Below, piece after piece: positions 1-8,699 of a stretch of DNA of 44,398 nucleotides. Within the stretch, counting starts at the first letter, position 1. Each line of letters begins with the position of its first letter. The notes under the pieces are model-generated. The model was not told where the DNA came from and did not search any database. It saw only the letters and a list, made by a program, of their open reading frames with translations. The stretch is from Nocardia neocaledoniensis (GTDB lineage Bacteria; Actinomycetota; Actinomycetes; Mycobacteriales; Mycobacteriaceae). Where the stretch lies: assembly GCF_029868625.1 (NCBI RefSeq), contig NZ_JARWOJ010000055.1, positions 1 through 44,398 on the forward strand, in the 5' to 3' direction. A program made the translations under genes and the position numbers.

Positions 1-1012
1 CGGCCGCGACGCGGCCGCGGTGGAAATCGGCGGTGCCCCAGGCGGTGCGCAGCGCGGTCACTCTGGTCAGCCACAGCGAGAGGTCGCATTCGGCGGTGTA
101 GCCGATGGCGCCGTGCACCTGCAGGCCGACGCGAGCGGCGCGGTGAGCCGCGTCGCCACAGGCCACCAAGGCCGCCGACACATCGCGGGCGCGGTCGGCC
201 GAATCGAGCGTGAGCGCCGCGCGGTAGACCAGCGGCTCGGCCAGATCCAGCGCGATCAGCACATCGGCGAGCTGCTGCTTCACGGCCTGGAATTCGCCGA
301 TCACGCGGCCGAACTGCTTGCGCTGCTTGGCGTAGGTGGTGGTCTGCTCGAGGATCGCCCGGCCCGCGCCGAGCAGCTGGGCGGCGCAGGCGAGCACGCC
401 GATGTCGAAGGCGTAGTCGAGCGCGTCCTGGACCTCCGCCGCCACGGTCTCCCCGGTGCCGACGCGGAAGAGCTTGCGCGCCGGGTCGATCGACTGTCGC
501 GGGCCGATCGCCGCCGGATCGGTCGCACCCCCGGACTCCCCGGACGCAACCGTGCCGACCGCGAGAGCGCCCGCCGCGGCGGTCAAGACGACCTCGGCGG
601 TCTCGGCGTCGAGCGCGACGGCGCGCTGGGGAACGTCGAAGGTGATGGTGCCGAGCGACGCTCCGCCGGCCAGGCCGGGCAGCCACCGCTGCGCCGGACC
701 GGCATCGGGAAGTCGTTGCAGCAGTGCGGGAATCACTGCGGCCGACTCGATCACCGGGCCGGGCAGCGCGGCGCGACCCGTTTCGATCAGGGCGACGACG
801 AGGTCGACCGGGGTGGCGTCGGCGCCGTCGTACTTCTCGTCGACGATCAGGCCGAAGACGCCCATCTCGGCGAGCTGGCGCAGCAGGGCGCGACCCTTGT
901 CGGTGTCACCGGCGGACCAGGCGCGCACCGCGGCGGGCACCTGCCCGGCGTCGAGGATCTTGCGCAGCTCGGCCGCGAAGTCGAGCTGTTCGGTGCTGAG
1001 CGCGAATCTCAT
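1..1012 (-). CDS. Acyl-CoA dehydrogenase, FadE32/FadE33-like (3' end cut by window edge)
   Basis: Flavin-dependent acyl-CoA dehydrogenase subunit of HIP (C/D-ring) degradation. The reverse strand is open from an ATG at 1012 to the window edge, about 337 codons; the remembered Mtb FadE32 and FadE33 are near 320, so little is missing. The N-terminus reads MRFALSTEQLDFAAELRKIL, typical of the short beta-type subunits that pair with FadE31 in alpha2beta2 enzymes (established for the Mtb family). An AGGAGG ribosome site precedes the ATG. The gene follows fadE31 after 28 nt, as the last visible gene of the fadD3 operon. Order suggests FadE32, but FadE33 cannot be excluded, so no symbol is given. 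Confidence 0.85.
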   Translation of the reverse strand, partial: MRFALSTEQLDFAAELRKILDAGQVPAAVRAWSAGDTDKGRALLRQLAEMGVFGLIVDEKYDGADATPVDLVVALIETGRAALPGPVIESAAVIPALLQRLPDAGPAQRWLPGLAGGASLGTITFDVPQRAVALDAETAEVVLTAAAGALAVGTVASGESGGATDPAAIGPRQSIDPARKLFRVGTGETVAAEVQDALDYAFDIGVLACAAQLLGAGRAILEQTTTYAKQRKQFGRVIGEFQAVKQQLADVLIALDLAEPLVYRAALTLDSADRARDVSAALVACGDAAHRAARVGLQVHGAIGYTAECDLSLWLTRVTALRTAWGTADFHRGRVAA

Positions 1013-1040
1013 CGCGAGCCTCCTGTGATCGGGCGGGAGC

Positions 1041-2183
1041 TCATCGCTTGCTCTCCCGCGGCAGGCCGAGGATGCGCTCGGCGATGATGTTGCGCTGGAT
1101 CTCGTTGGTACCGGCGTAGATCGGGCCGGACAGCGAGAACAGGTAGCCGTCGGTCCACTTGCTCGTGAGCTCGGCGGCGGGGCCGAGCAGATCGAGGGCC
1201 GTCTCGTGCATGGCGATGTCGAGCTCGGACCAGAACACCTTGGTGATCGAGGACTCCGCGCCGAGCTGGCCGCCGTCGGTGAGCCGGGTGACGGTGCCGA
1301 AGGTGTGCAGCCGGTACGACTCGGCGCCGATCCACGCGTCCACCACGGCATCGCGCGCGGCGGTGTCGGTGGGCTCGGCGGTCTCGGACCACAGATCGAT
1401 CAGGCGCTGCGCGGTGGCGCTGAAGCGGCCGGGGCTGCGCAGCGAGAGGCCGCGCTCGTTGCTCGAGGTGGCCATGGCCACCCGCCAGCCCTCGTTCACC
1501 CCGCCGATCACATCCTGGTCGGGGACGAACACGTCGTCGAAGAAGATCTCGGCGAAGCCGGGCTCCCCGTCGAGCTGCGGGATCGGCCGCACGCTCACGC
1601 CCTCGGCGGTGAGCGGGAACATCACGTAGGTCAGCCCGTGGTGGCGCTGCGCCTCCGGGTCGCTGCGGAACAGGCCGAAGCCCCAATCCGCGAACGCCGC
1701 ACGCGAACTCCAGGTCTTCTGGCCGTTGAGCAGCCAACCGCCCTCGGTGCGCCGGGCCGTCGAGCGCAGGCTCGCCAGGTCGCTGCCCGACTCGGGTTCC
1801 GACCAGGCCTGCGCCCAGATGTCGTCGGCGCGGGCCATCCGCGGCAGGAACCGGGCCAGCTGTTCGGGGGTGCCGTGCTCGAACAGGGTCGGGGCCAGCA
1901 GGAAGATGCCGTTCTGGCTCACCCGGCCGGGCGCGCCCGCCGCGTAGTACTCCTGCTCGAACAGCACCCATTCGAGAATGGAGGCGTCCCGGCCGCCGTA
2001 CTCGGCGGGCCAGGACACCGCCGACAGCCGGGCGTCGGCCAGCTTCGCCTCCCACTCGCGGTGCGCCTCGAACCCCGCCTTGGTGTCCATCGACGGCAGC
2101 GGCTCACGCGGGACATGGGTGGCGAGGAACTCGCGCACCTCCAGCTGGAACTCCCGGACTGCCGGGTCGATATCGAGATCCAC
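1041..2183 (-). CDS. fadE31: Acyl-CoA dehydrogenase FadE31
   Basis: Acyl-CoA dehydrogenase of 380 aa, the probable larger subunit partnering the next gene. The N-terminal helical domain contains WPAEYGGRDAS; the middle beta domain has AQAWSEPESGSDLASL, the usual flavin/substrate motif around residues 125-140; the C-terminal helical domain ends with the conserved GTNEIQRNIIAERILGLPRE. The start is GTG at 2183, placed directly after the TAA stop of the upstream hydratase with no gap, so the two are probably translationally coupled. In Mtb fadD3, fadE31, fadE32 and fadE33 are consecutive; here an enoyl-CoA hydratase sits between fadD3 and this gene. Its probable role is dehydrogenation of a HIP-derived CoA thioester; the exact substrate is not visible. 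Confidence 0.88.
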   Translation of the reverse strand: MDLDIDPAVREFQLEVREFLATHVPREPLPSMDTKAGFEAHREWEAKLADARLSAVSWPAEYGGRDASILEWVLFEQEYYAAGAPGRVSQNGIFLLAPTLFEHGTPEQLARFLPRMARADDIWAQAWSEPESGSDLASLRSTARRTEGGWLLNGQKTWSSRAAFADWGFGLFRSDPEAQRHHGLTYVMFPLTAEGVSVRPIPQLDGEPGFAEIFFDDVFVPDQDVIGGVNEGWRVAMATSSNERGLSLRSPGRFSATAQRLIDLWSETAEPTDTAARDAVVDAWIGAESYRLHTFGTVTRLTDGGQLGAESSITKVFWSELDIAMHETALDLLGPAAELTSKWTDGYLFSLSGPIYAGTNEIQRNIIAERILGLPRESKR

Positions 2184-3053
2184 TTACTTCGTCCCGTTCT
2201 GTTCGGTCGCGGCGCCCTTCATCGAGCGGGCGTTCATCCCGCCGAGCGAATCGGCGCCGACTTCGGCGTTGTGGGCGTGCGCGAAATGGTGCAGTCCGAA
2301 GACCGAGTCCATTCCGGAGCGCATTCCCATCAGGTCTTCGGCCTGGTTGACGGCCTTCTTGGTGAGCGCGAGGCCGAATTGCGGCATGGCGGAGATCTTC
2401 TCGGCAAGCGCCATCGTCTCGGTCTCGAGTTCCGCGCGCGGGACGACCCGGTTCACCATGCCCCACTCCTTGGCCTGGGCGGCGTCGAACCGGTCACCGG
2501 TGTAAAGGAACTCCTTGGCCGCGCGCGGCCCCATCACCCACGGATGGGCGAAGTACTCCACACCCGGGATGCCCATCCGGACAACGGGATCGGAGAAGAA
2601 CGCGTCCTCGGAGCAGACGATCAGGTCGCACACCCAGGCCAGCATCAGTCCGCCCGCGATGCAGGCGCCCTGCACCATCGCCACCATGGGCTTGGGGATC
2701 TCGCGCCAGCGACGGCACATGCCCAGGTACACCTCGGACTCGCGCGCGAAGCGCTGATCGCCGCCCTCGCGGTCGACGTGATCCCACCACAGCGCGGCCG
2801 TGTTCTCGTAGCGCACATGATGATCGCGCCCCGGCGTGCCGATGTCGTGGCCCGCGCTGAAGTGTTTCCCGTTGCCCGCCAGCACGATCACCTTGACCTC
2901 GGGATCCTCGACGGCCCGCACGAAGGCGGCGTCGAGGGCGTAGGTCATCTTCGAGTTCTGCGCGTTGCGGAACTCGGGCCGGTTCATGGTGACGACGGCG
3001 ACCGCGCCGCGCACCTCGTAGGTGACGACCTCGGCCTCGGTTTCGGGACTCAC
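2184..3053 (-). CDS. Enoyl-CoA hydratase/isomerase family protein in the HIP operon
   Basis: Crotonase-fold protein of 289 aa. VAVVTMNRPEFRNAQNSKM near residue 20 begins the fold, GKHFSAGHDIG (about 63-73) supplies the first oxyanion-hole segment and QGACIAGGLMLAWVCDL (about 129-145) the second. A Trp/Tyr-rich insert (about 85-105) makes it longer than the usual 260 aa. Start GTG at 3053 overlaps the fadD3 stop (GTGA). By position it should hydrate an enoyl-CoA made by the neighbouring FadE enzymes. It is not EchA20, which is encoded at 17701-18465. The remembered Mtb fadD3-fadE31 junction has no such gene. Family call is firm; substrate is inference. Confidence 0.85.
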   Translation of the reverse strand: MSPETEAEVVTYEVRGAVAVVTMNRPEFRNAQNSKMTYALDAAFVRAVEDPEVKVIVLAGNGKHFSAGHDIGTPGRDHHVRYENTAALWWDHVDREGGDQRFARESEVYLGMCRRWREIPKPMVAMVQGACIAGGLMLAWVCDLIVCSEDAFFSDPVVRMGIPGVEYFAHPWVMGPRAAKEFLYTGDRFDAAQAKEWGMVNRVVPRAELETETMALAEKISAMPQFGLALTKKAVNQAEDLMGMRSGMDSVFGLHHFAHAHNAEVGADSLGGMNARSMKGAATEQNGTK

Positions 3054-4597
3054 GATTTCTCCTCACGTAGCTCGCGCTTGAGCACCTTGCCCGCCGCGCT
3101 GTAGGGCAGCTGGTCGCGGAACTCCACGAGCCGGGGCACCTTGAAATTGGCCAGCTTGCTCGCCGCGAAGGCGAGCACCTCCTCGGCGGTCAGCGTCGAG
3201 CCGGCCTTGCGGACGACGACGGCCTTGCCGACCTCGCCCATCCGCTCGTCGGGCACGCCGATGACGGCCGATTCGGCGACGCCGTCGAGCCGGGCCAGGG
3301 TCTGTTCGATCTCGGCGGGGTACACGTTGAAGCCGCCGGTGATGTACATGTCCTTGAGCCGGTCGGTGATCTTGAGATAGCCGCGCTCGTCGACGATGCC
3401 GATGTCGCCGGTGTGCAGCCAGCCGTCGGCGTCGATGGCCTCGGCGGTGGCCTCGGGGTCGTCGAGGTAGCCGAGCATGACGTTCGGCCCGCGCAGCAGC
3501 ACCTCGCCGGCCTCGGACAGCCGCAGTTCGAAGTCGGCGATGGGTCCGCCGCAGGTGTTGGCGATGGTGGCCGCGTCGTCCTCGGGCCTGCACATGGTGC
3601 CGAAACCGGCCGACTCGGACAGGCCGTAGGCGGTGATGACCACCTCGAACTCGAGGTCGTCGCGCATCCGCTCGATCAGCACCACCGGCACGGTCGCCGC
3701 GCCGGTCACCGCCACCCGCAACGAGCTCAGGTCGTGCTCGCCGCGCCGGGGATGCTCGAGGATGGTCTGGTAGATCGTCGGCGGACCGGTGAGCACGGTG
3801 ATCCGCTCGGACTCGATCATCGCCAGCGTGGCCGGCACGTCGAAGGTGGCCTGCGGCACGATCGTCGCGCCGGTGACCAGGCACGCCAGGATGCCCGCCT
3901 TGTAACCGAAGTTGTGGAAGAACGGCGGGATCATCAGGTACCGGTCGCCCGCGCGCAGCGTCGAGCACTCGACCCAGCCGCGCACCACGCCGAGCGCCTG
4001 CCGGTGCGCGACGAGCGTGCCCTTGCTGCGGCCGGTGGTGCCGGAGGTGAACAGGATGTCGGAGATGTCGTCGGGGGAGACGGCGGCGGCGCGTGCCTCG
4101 CCGGTCTCCGCCGACACCGTCTCGGCGAGTTCGAGCAGAGCCGACCAGGCGAGGGTCGAGCCGTGCGCGGAGTCGTCCTCCACCGGAATCACCACGACCG
4201 TGTCGATGGCGAGGTCGGGCGCCTCGGCGAGCAGTTCGGCGGCCCGGTCCCTGCCCAGGAACGGGCCGGCGACGAACAGTGCCTTCGCGTCGACCCGGCG
4301 CAGCACGTCGGCCGCCTCGGCCGCCATGTAGCGGGTGTTGAGCGGAACGAGCGCGGCGCCGACGGAGTGCGCGGCCAGGGCGGCGACGACCCAGTGATGG
4401 GTGTTGGGCGCCCACATGGCGACCCGGTCGCCGGAATCGATGCCACGGGCGATCAGCGCGCGCGCCGCGATCCGGACCTGGTCGAGCAGTTGGCCCCAGG
4501 TCAGGCGGGTCGCGCCGTCGATCAGGGCCGGTTCGTCCTGGTACGCCGCGGCGACGTCACGCAGTGCCTGCGGGGTGGTCTGTGCAGGGGGTGTCAC
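3050..4597 (-). CDS. fadD3: HIP-CoA ligase FadD3
   Basis: ANL-superfamily acyl-CoA synthetase of 515 aa. It resembles FadD3, which activates HIP, the bicyclic propanoate left after A/B-ring removal, at the entry of C/D-ring catabolism. Visible motifs are the AMP-binding loop ILFTSGTTGRSKG (about 187-199), the adenylate-binding TAYGLSESAG segment near 328, the hinge DRLKDMYITGGFNVYPAEIE (about 415-435) and the catalytic lysine region SAAGKVLKREL at the end. Start GTG at 4597 has GTGAGGA upstream. It is the first gene of a minus-strand operon divergent from fadE30, with a KstR2 box 26 nt upstream of the start. The family is certain; the FadD3 name rests on context and overall resemblance. Confidence 0.9.
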   Translation of the reverse strand: MTPPAQTTPQALRDVAAAYQDEPALIDGATRLTWGQLLDQVRIAARALIARGIDSGDRVAMWAPNTHHWVVAALAAHSVGAALVPLNTRYMAAEAADVLRRVDAKALFVAGPFLGRDRAAELLAEAPDLAIDTVVVIPVEDDSAHGSTLAWSALLELAETVSAETGEARAAAVSPDDISDILFTSGTTGRSKGTLVAHRQALGVVRGWVECSTLRAGDRYLMIPPFFHNFGYKAGILACLVTGATIVPQATFDVPATLAMIESERITVLTGPPTIYQTILEHPRRGEHDLSSLRVAVTGAATVPVVLIERMRDDLEFEVVITAYGLSESAGFGTMCRPEDDAATIANTCGGPIADFELRLSEAGEVLLRGPNVMLGYLDDPEATAEAIDADGWLHTGDIGIVDERGYLKITDRLKDMYITGGFNVYPAEIEQTLARLDGVAESAVIGVPDERMGEVGKAVVVRKAGSTLTAEEVLAFAASKLANFKVPRLVEFRDQLPYSAAGKVLKRELREEKS

Positions 4598-4622
4598 GGG
4601 GTCCTCACCAATCGGCTAACAA

Positions 4623-4636
4623 AGCAAGTGCTTGGT
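4623..4636. promoter_or_regulatory. KstR2 operator between fadD3 and fadE30
   Basis: AGCAAGTGCTTGGT matches the published KstR2 consensus AnCAAGnnCTTGnT at every fixed position. It lies between the divergent fadD3 and fadE30 starts. A -10-like TATCCT (4641-4646) stands 6 nt before the fadE30 GTG, so fadE30 mRNA may be leaderless and repressed by a protein bound just upstream. Confidence 0.85.
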
Positions 4637-4652
4637 AGGTTATCCTACCGAC

Positions 4653-5840
4653 GTGGGCGTGATCCAGACCTCAGATTCCGATACCGCGACCTCCGACGCG
4701 GAGTTTTGCGCGGAAATACGCGACTGGCTGGCCGAAAACCTGTCCGGAGAGTTCCGTGACCTGCGTGGCACCGGTGGCCCCGGGCGCGAGCACGAGTTCT
4801 TCGAGGAACGGCTGGCCTGGGACCGGCACCTCGCCGCGGCGGGCTGGACCTGCCTCGGCTGGCCGGTCGAATACGGCGGCCGCGGTGCCAGCGTGCGCCA
4901 GCAGGTGATCTTCCACGAGGAGTACGCCAAGGCCGACGCGCCTGCGCGGGTCTCCCACGTGGGCGAGGAACTGCTCGGCCCGACCCTGCTCGCCTTCGGC
5001 ACCGAGGAGCAGAAGCGGCGTTTCCTGCCCGGCGTGCGCTCGGTCGGCGAGCTGTGGTGCCAGGGCTACTCCGAACCGGGCGCCGGTTCCGACCTGGCCG
5101 CGGTGAGCACGACCGCGCGCCTCGACGGCGACAAGTGGGTGATCAACGGCCAGAAGATCTGGACCTCGCTCGCGCACGTCGCCGACTGGTGCTTCGTCAT
5201 CGCGCGCACCGAGAAGGGCTCGAGCAGGCACAAGGGCCTGTCCTACCTGCTGGTTCCGATGGACCAGCCGGGCATCGAGGTGCGGCCGATCGAACAGCTC
5301 ACCGGCACGTCCGAATTCAACGAGGTGTTCTTCGACGACGCCGTCACCGAGGCGGGCCTGGTCGTCGGCGAGTCGGGCGACGGCTGGCGCGTCGCCATGG
5401 GCACCCTGACCTTCGAGCGCGGCATCTCCACGCTCGGCCAGCAGATCCGGTTCGCCCGCGAACTCGCCGACATCGAGGCGCTGGCCCGGCGCACCGGCGC
5501 GGCCGACGACCCGTTGATCGCCGACCGCATCGACAACGCCTGGGTCGGCCTGCGGGTGCTGCGCGCGCACGCGCTGCGCACCATGAGCGAGGACACCCAC
5601 GACGCCGGTGGCGCGTCGGTGTCGAAGCTGCTGTGGGGCAACTGGCATCGCGGACTCGGCGAACTGGCCATGGCGGTGCAGGGCGCCGCCGGGCTGGTCC
5701 TCGGGCCCGACGACATGACCGCATGGCAGCGGCTGTACCTGTTCAGCCGCGCCGACACGATCTACGGAGGTTCGAACGAAGTGCAGCGCAACATCATCGC
5801 CGAGCGAGTGCTCGGTCTGCCACGAGAGGCTCGCCCGTGA
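4653..5840 (+). CDS. fadE30: Acyl-CoA dehydrogenase FadE30
   Basis: Acyl-CoA dehydrogenase of 395 aa. Motifs include WPVEYGGRGASV near residue 70, CQGYSEPGAGSDLAAV (about 136-151), INGQKIWTSLAHVADW (about 165-180) and the C-terminal GGSNEVQRNIIAERVLGLPR. In Mtb FadE30 acts early on HIP-CoA, introducing a double bond in the propionyl side chain. I chose GTG at 4653; GTG at 4659 is equally possible. A TTG at 4632 is in frame but lies inside the KstR2 operator and is unlikely. No Shine-Dalgarno precedes 4653, fitting a leaderless transcript. The stop overlaps the GTG of ipdF (GTGA), starting the operon fadE30-ipdF-kstR2-fadA6. Confidence 0.9.
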   Translation: MGVIQTSDSDTATSDAEFCAEIRDWLAENLSGEFRDLRGTGGPGREHEFFEERLAWDRHLAAAGWTCLGWPVEYGGRGASVRQQVIFHEEYAKADAPARVSHVGEELLGPTLLAFGTEEQKRRFLPGVRSVGELWCQGYSEPGAGSDLAAVSTTARLDGDKWVINGQKIWTSLAHVADWCFVIARTEKGSSRHKGLSYLLVPMDQPGIEVRPIEQLTGTSEFNEVFFDDAVTEAGLVVGESGDGWRVAMGTLTFERGISTLGQQIRFARELADIEALARRTGAADDPLIADRIDNAWVGLRVLRAHALRTMSEDTHDAGGASVSKLLWGNWHRGLGELAMAVQGAAGLVLGPDDMTAWQRLYLFSRADTIYGGSNEVQRNIIAERVLGLPREARP

Positions 5841-6634
5841 CCGGCCCACTGTCCGTCCCGCCGCCGTCCATCCCCGGCCACGGTCTGCTGACCGGCCGCA
5901 AGGCCGTCATCACCGCCGCAGCGGGCACCGGGATCGGCTCGTCCACCGCGCGCAGGCTGCTCGAAGAGGGCGCTGACGTCGTCGTCTCCGACTGGCACGA
6001 GCGTAGGCTCACCGAGACCGCCGAGCTGCTGGCCAAGGAGTTCCCCGAGCGCAAGGTCGGCGCGGTCGTCTGCGACGTCCGCGATACCGCGCAGGTGAAC
6101 GAGCTGCTCACCGCGGCCGCGGCCGAGCTCGGCCGGATCGACATCATGGTCAACAACGCCGGTCTCGGGGGCGAGACCCCGGTCGTCGACATGACCGACG
6201 AGCAGTGGGACCAGGTGCTCGACATCACGCTCACCGGTACCTTCCGGTGCACCAGGGCCGCGCTCGGCTACTTCCGCTCGGCCGGCCACGGCGGCGTGAT
6301 CGTCAACAACGCCAGCGTGCTCGGCTGGCGTGCCCAGCACGGCCAGGCGCACTACGCCGCCGCCAAGGCCGGCGTGATGGCGCTGACCAGGTGCAGCGCC
6401 GTCGAAGCCGCGGAGTTCGGGGTCCGGATCAACGCCGTCGCGCCGAGCATCGCCCGGCACCCGTTCCTGGACAAGGTGAGCTCGACCGAACTGCTCGACG
6501 CGCTCAGCGAGCGCGAGGCCTTCGGCCGCGCGGCCGAGCCGTGGGAAGTCGCCGCGACGATCGCCATGCTGGCCAGCGACTACACCTCGTACCTGACCGG
6601 CGAGGTGGTCTCGGTGAGCAGTCAACGCGCATGA
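5837..6634 (+). CDS. ipdF: Short-chain dehydrogenase IpdF (Rv3559c-like)
   Basis: NAD(P)-dependent short-chain dehydrogenase of 265 aa. It has a cofactor-binding region TAAAGTGIGSSTARRL (about 26-41), a variant of TGxxxGxG with Ala at the third Gly-loop position, then MVNNAGLGG near 103, catalytic Ser in VNNASVLGWR, and Tyr/Lys in HYAAAKAG. In the Mtb pathway IpdF acts with IpdC on the hydroxylated ring-D CoA thioester before EchA20 opens that ring. Start GTG at 5837 overlaps the fadE30 stop. Position directly before kstR2 matches the Mtb neighbourhood (Rv3560c-Rv3559c-Rv3557c), without the small Rv3558-type gene between. Confidence 0.87.
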   Translation: MTGPLSVPPPSIPGHGLLTGRKAVITAAAGTGIGSSTARRLLEEGADVVVSDWHERRLTETAELLAKEFPERKVGAVVCDVRDTAQVNELLTAAAAELGRIDIMVNNAGLGGETPVVDMTDEQWDQVLDITLTGTFRCTRAALGYFRSAGHGGVIVNNASVLGWRAQHGQAHYAAAKAGVMALTRCSAVEAAEFGVRINAVAPSIARHPFLDKVSSTELLDALSEREAFGRAAEPWEVAATIAMLASDYTSYLTGEVVSVSSQRA

Positions 6635-6667
6635 TGAGCGGGCGCCCGAGTATGGAGGAATGACACC

Positions 6668-7279
6668 GTGACCGCACCCGACACCGTGAAACGCACCCGC
6701 CGCGAGGAACTGCTCGGCCTGGCCGCCGACCTGTTCGCCGAGCGTGGCCTGCGTGCCACCACCGTGCGCGACATCGCCGACTCGGCGGGGATCCTCTCGG
6801 GCAGCCTCTATCACCATTTCGACTCCAAGGAGTCGATGGTCGACGAGATCCTGCGCGGCTTCCTCGACGACCTGTTCGGCCGCTACCGCGAGATCGCGGC
6901 GGCGGGCCTGAGCTCGCGGGAGACGTTGGAGGCCTTGGTGATCGCCTCCTACGAATCCTTCGACCGGCACCACGCCGCCGTCGCCATCTACCAGGCCGAG
7001 GCCAAGAACCTGCGCGATGTGGAGCGCTTCGCCTACATCCGCGACTTCAACACCGAGTTCCGCGAGCTGTGGCACAAGGTGCTCACCGCCGGTGTCGCCG
7101 ACGGCAGCTTCCGGCCCGAACTCGACGTGGAACTGGCGTTCCGCTTCCTGCGCGACACCGTGTGGGTCGCGGTGCGCTGGTACACCCCCGGCGGCCAGAT
7201 CGCCGTGAAAAGCCTTGCCCAGCAGTATCTGACCATCGTGCTCGACGGGCTGACCGTGCCCGCGAGCACAGCGAAGTAG
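6668..7279 (+). CDS. kstR2: TetR-family repressor KstR2
   Basis: TetR-family regulator of 203 aa. The N-terminal helix-turn-helix covers residues about 10-56: TRREELLGLAADLFAERGL, then TTVRDIADSAGILSGSLYHH. The remainder is the helical ligand-binding domain. KstR2 represses the HIP regulon and is released by HIP-CoA (established in Mtb and Rhodococcus). Start GTG at 6668 follows GGAGGA. The gene sits between ipdF and fadA6 in the operon it should control, with matching boxes at 4623 and 18510, so autoregulation through the fadE30 promoter is likely. Length matches the Mtb protein (about 200 aa). Confidence 0.9.
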   Translation: MTAPDTVKRTRREELLGLAADLFAERGLRATTVRDIADSAGILSGSLYHHFDSKESMVDEILRGFLDDLFGRYREIAAAGLSSRETLEALVIASYESFDRHHAAVAIYQAEAKNLRDVERFAYIRDFNTEFRELWHKVLTAGVADGSFRPELDVELAFRFLRDTVWVAVRWYTPGGQIAVKSLAQQYLTIVLDGLTVPASTAK

Positions 7280-7287
7280 GAGTTCCC

Positions 7288-8475
7288 ATGACCGAGCGCC
7301 GCCCGTACACCCCGCTGCGGGAAGCCTATGTAGTCGACGCGGTCCGCACCGCGGTCGGCAAGCGCGGTGGCGCGCTGGCCGGCGTGCACCCGGCCGACCT
7401 GGGCGCCGCCGCCGTGCGCGGACTGATCGAGCGCACCGGCATCGATCCCGCCGTCGTCGACGACGTGATCGTCGGCTGCGTCGACAACATCGGCCCGCAG
7501 GCGGGCAATATCGGCCGCACCATGTGGCTGACCGCCGGTTACCCCGAGTCGGTGCCCGGTGTCACCGTCGACCGCCAGTGCGGTTCCAGCCAGCAGGCCA
7601 TCAACTTCGGCGCCCAGGCCATCATGAGCGGCACCGCCGAGGTGATCGTGGCCGGCGGTGTGCAGAACATGAGCGCCATCCCGATCTCGGCCGCCATGCT
7701 GGCGGGCAAGGAGTACGGCTTCGAGTCGCCGTTCGTCGGCGCGACCGGCTGGGACGAGCGCTACGGCACCGACGAGGTCTCGCAGTTCCGCGGCGCCGAG
7801 CTGATCGCCGAGAAGTGGGGCATCACCCGCGAGGACATGGAGCAGTGGGCGCTGCGCAGCCACGAGCGCGCCCGCGCCGCCATCGCCGCGGGCCGCTTCG
7901 ACAACGAGATCGTGCCGGTCGGCGACTTCACCGTCGACCAGGGGCCGCGCGAGACCAGCCTGGAGAAGATGGCGAGCCTGCAGCCGCTCGGCGAGGGCAG
8001 CCCGCTCACCGCCGCGGTGGCCAGCCAGATCTCCGACGGCGCGAGCGCGACGCTGCTCGCCTCGGACTGGGCCGTCAAGGAGTACGGGCTCACCCCGCGG
8101 GCCCGCATCCATCACGTCAGCGCGCGTGGCGCCGACCCGATCTTCATGCTGAGCGCGCCGATTCCGGCGACCCAGTGGGCGCTGGAGAAGACCGGGCTCA
8201 CCATCGACGACATCGACGTCATCGAGATCAACGAGGCCTTCGCGCCGGTGGTGCTGGCCTGGATCAAGGAGATCGGCGCCGATCCGGCGAAGGTCAATGT
8301 CAACGGCGGCGCGATCGCGCTCGGCCACCCGCTTGGCGCGACCGGCGCCAAGCTGTTCGCGACCCTGCTCAACGAGCTGGAGCGGGTGAACGGCCGGTAC
8401 GGTCTGCTCACCATCTGTGAGGGTGGCGGCACGGCGAACGTCACCATCATCGAACGGCTCGGCGCCGCCGAGTAA
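7288..8475 (+). CDS. fadA6: Acetyl-CoA acetyltransferase (thiolase) FadA6
   Basis: Thiolase of 395 aa with all catalytic signatures: nucleophilic Cys in VDRQCGSSQQAINFG (about 93-97), NEAFAPVVLAW near 317, catalytic His in ALGHPLGATGAKL (about 346), and the second Cys in CEGGG near the C-terminus. FadA6 cleaves a beta-keto CoA thioester late in C/D-ring degradation (Mtb Rv3556c). Start ATG at 7288 has TAGGAG upstream and lies 8 nt after the kstR2 stop, so it is the last gene of the fadE30 operon. A perfect 12-bp hairpin follows. The intact Cys-His-Cys set separates it from the degenerate thiolase-like Ltp proteins at 28174-30359. Confidence 0.9.
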   Translation: MTERRPYTPLREAYVVDAVRTAVGKRGGALAGVHPADLGAAAVRGLIERTGIDPAVVDDVIVGCVDNIGPQAGNIGRTMWLTAGYPESVPGVTVDRQCGSSQQAINFGAQAIMSGTAEVIVAGGVQNMSAIPISAAMLAGKEYGFESPFVGATGWDERYGTDEVSQFRGAELIAEKWGITREDMEQWALRSHERARAAIAAGRFDNEIVPVGDFTVDQGPRETSLEKMASLQPLGEGSPLTAAVASQISDGASATLLASDWAVKEYGLTPRARIHHVSARGADPIFMLSAPIPATQWALEKTGLTIDDIDVIEINEAFAPVVLAWIKEIGADPAKVNVNGGAIALGHPLGATGAKLFATLLNELERVNGRYGLLTICEGGGTANVTIIERLGAAE

Positions 8476-8493
8476 TTCGCCGCGCAGCCGATG

Positions 8494-8528
8494 ACGGCCC
8501 GGTGCTGGAGTTTCCGGCACCGGGCCGT
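8494..8528 (+). terminator. Hairpin terminator after fadA6
   Basis: ACGGCCCGGTGC (8494-8505) pairs perfectly over 12 bp with GCACCGGGCCGT (8517-8528), loop 11 nt, 18 nt after the fadA6 stop. There is no real T-run, common in high-GC actinobacteria. Confidence 0.75.
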
Positions 8529-8699
8529 AGTGCTGTATACGGCGGTTTCCGCACTTGCGAGCGCTCGATCGGTCACCGACACTGGAACGTTGCTCATCCC
8601 TGGGCCGCCGCGATAACACGTTGGCGCAGTGGGTAAGCCATGAGCTGAAGTGGTGCCGGATCTGGGTGTCACTCGTGAGAGCAGGAGCAGGAATTCCGA

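Noticed and set aside
1206..3104. Long plus-strand open frame (632 aa)
   Set aside because: It is antisense to fadE31 and the hydratase, lacks conserved motifs and reflects high GC content.
8612..8625. GATAACACGTTGGC as a KstR box
   Set aside because: Only the AACnnGTT core fits; both outer bases mismatch and the downstream gene has no steroid link.
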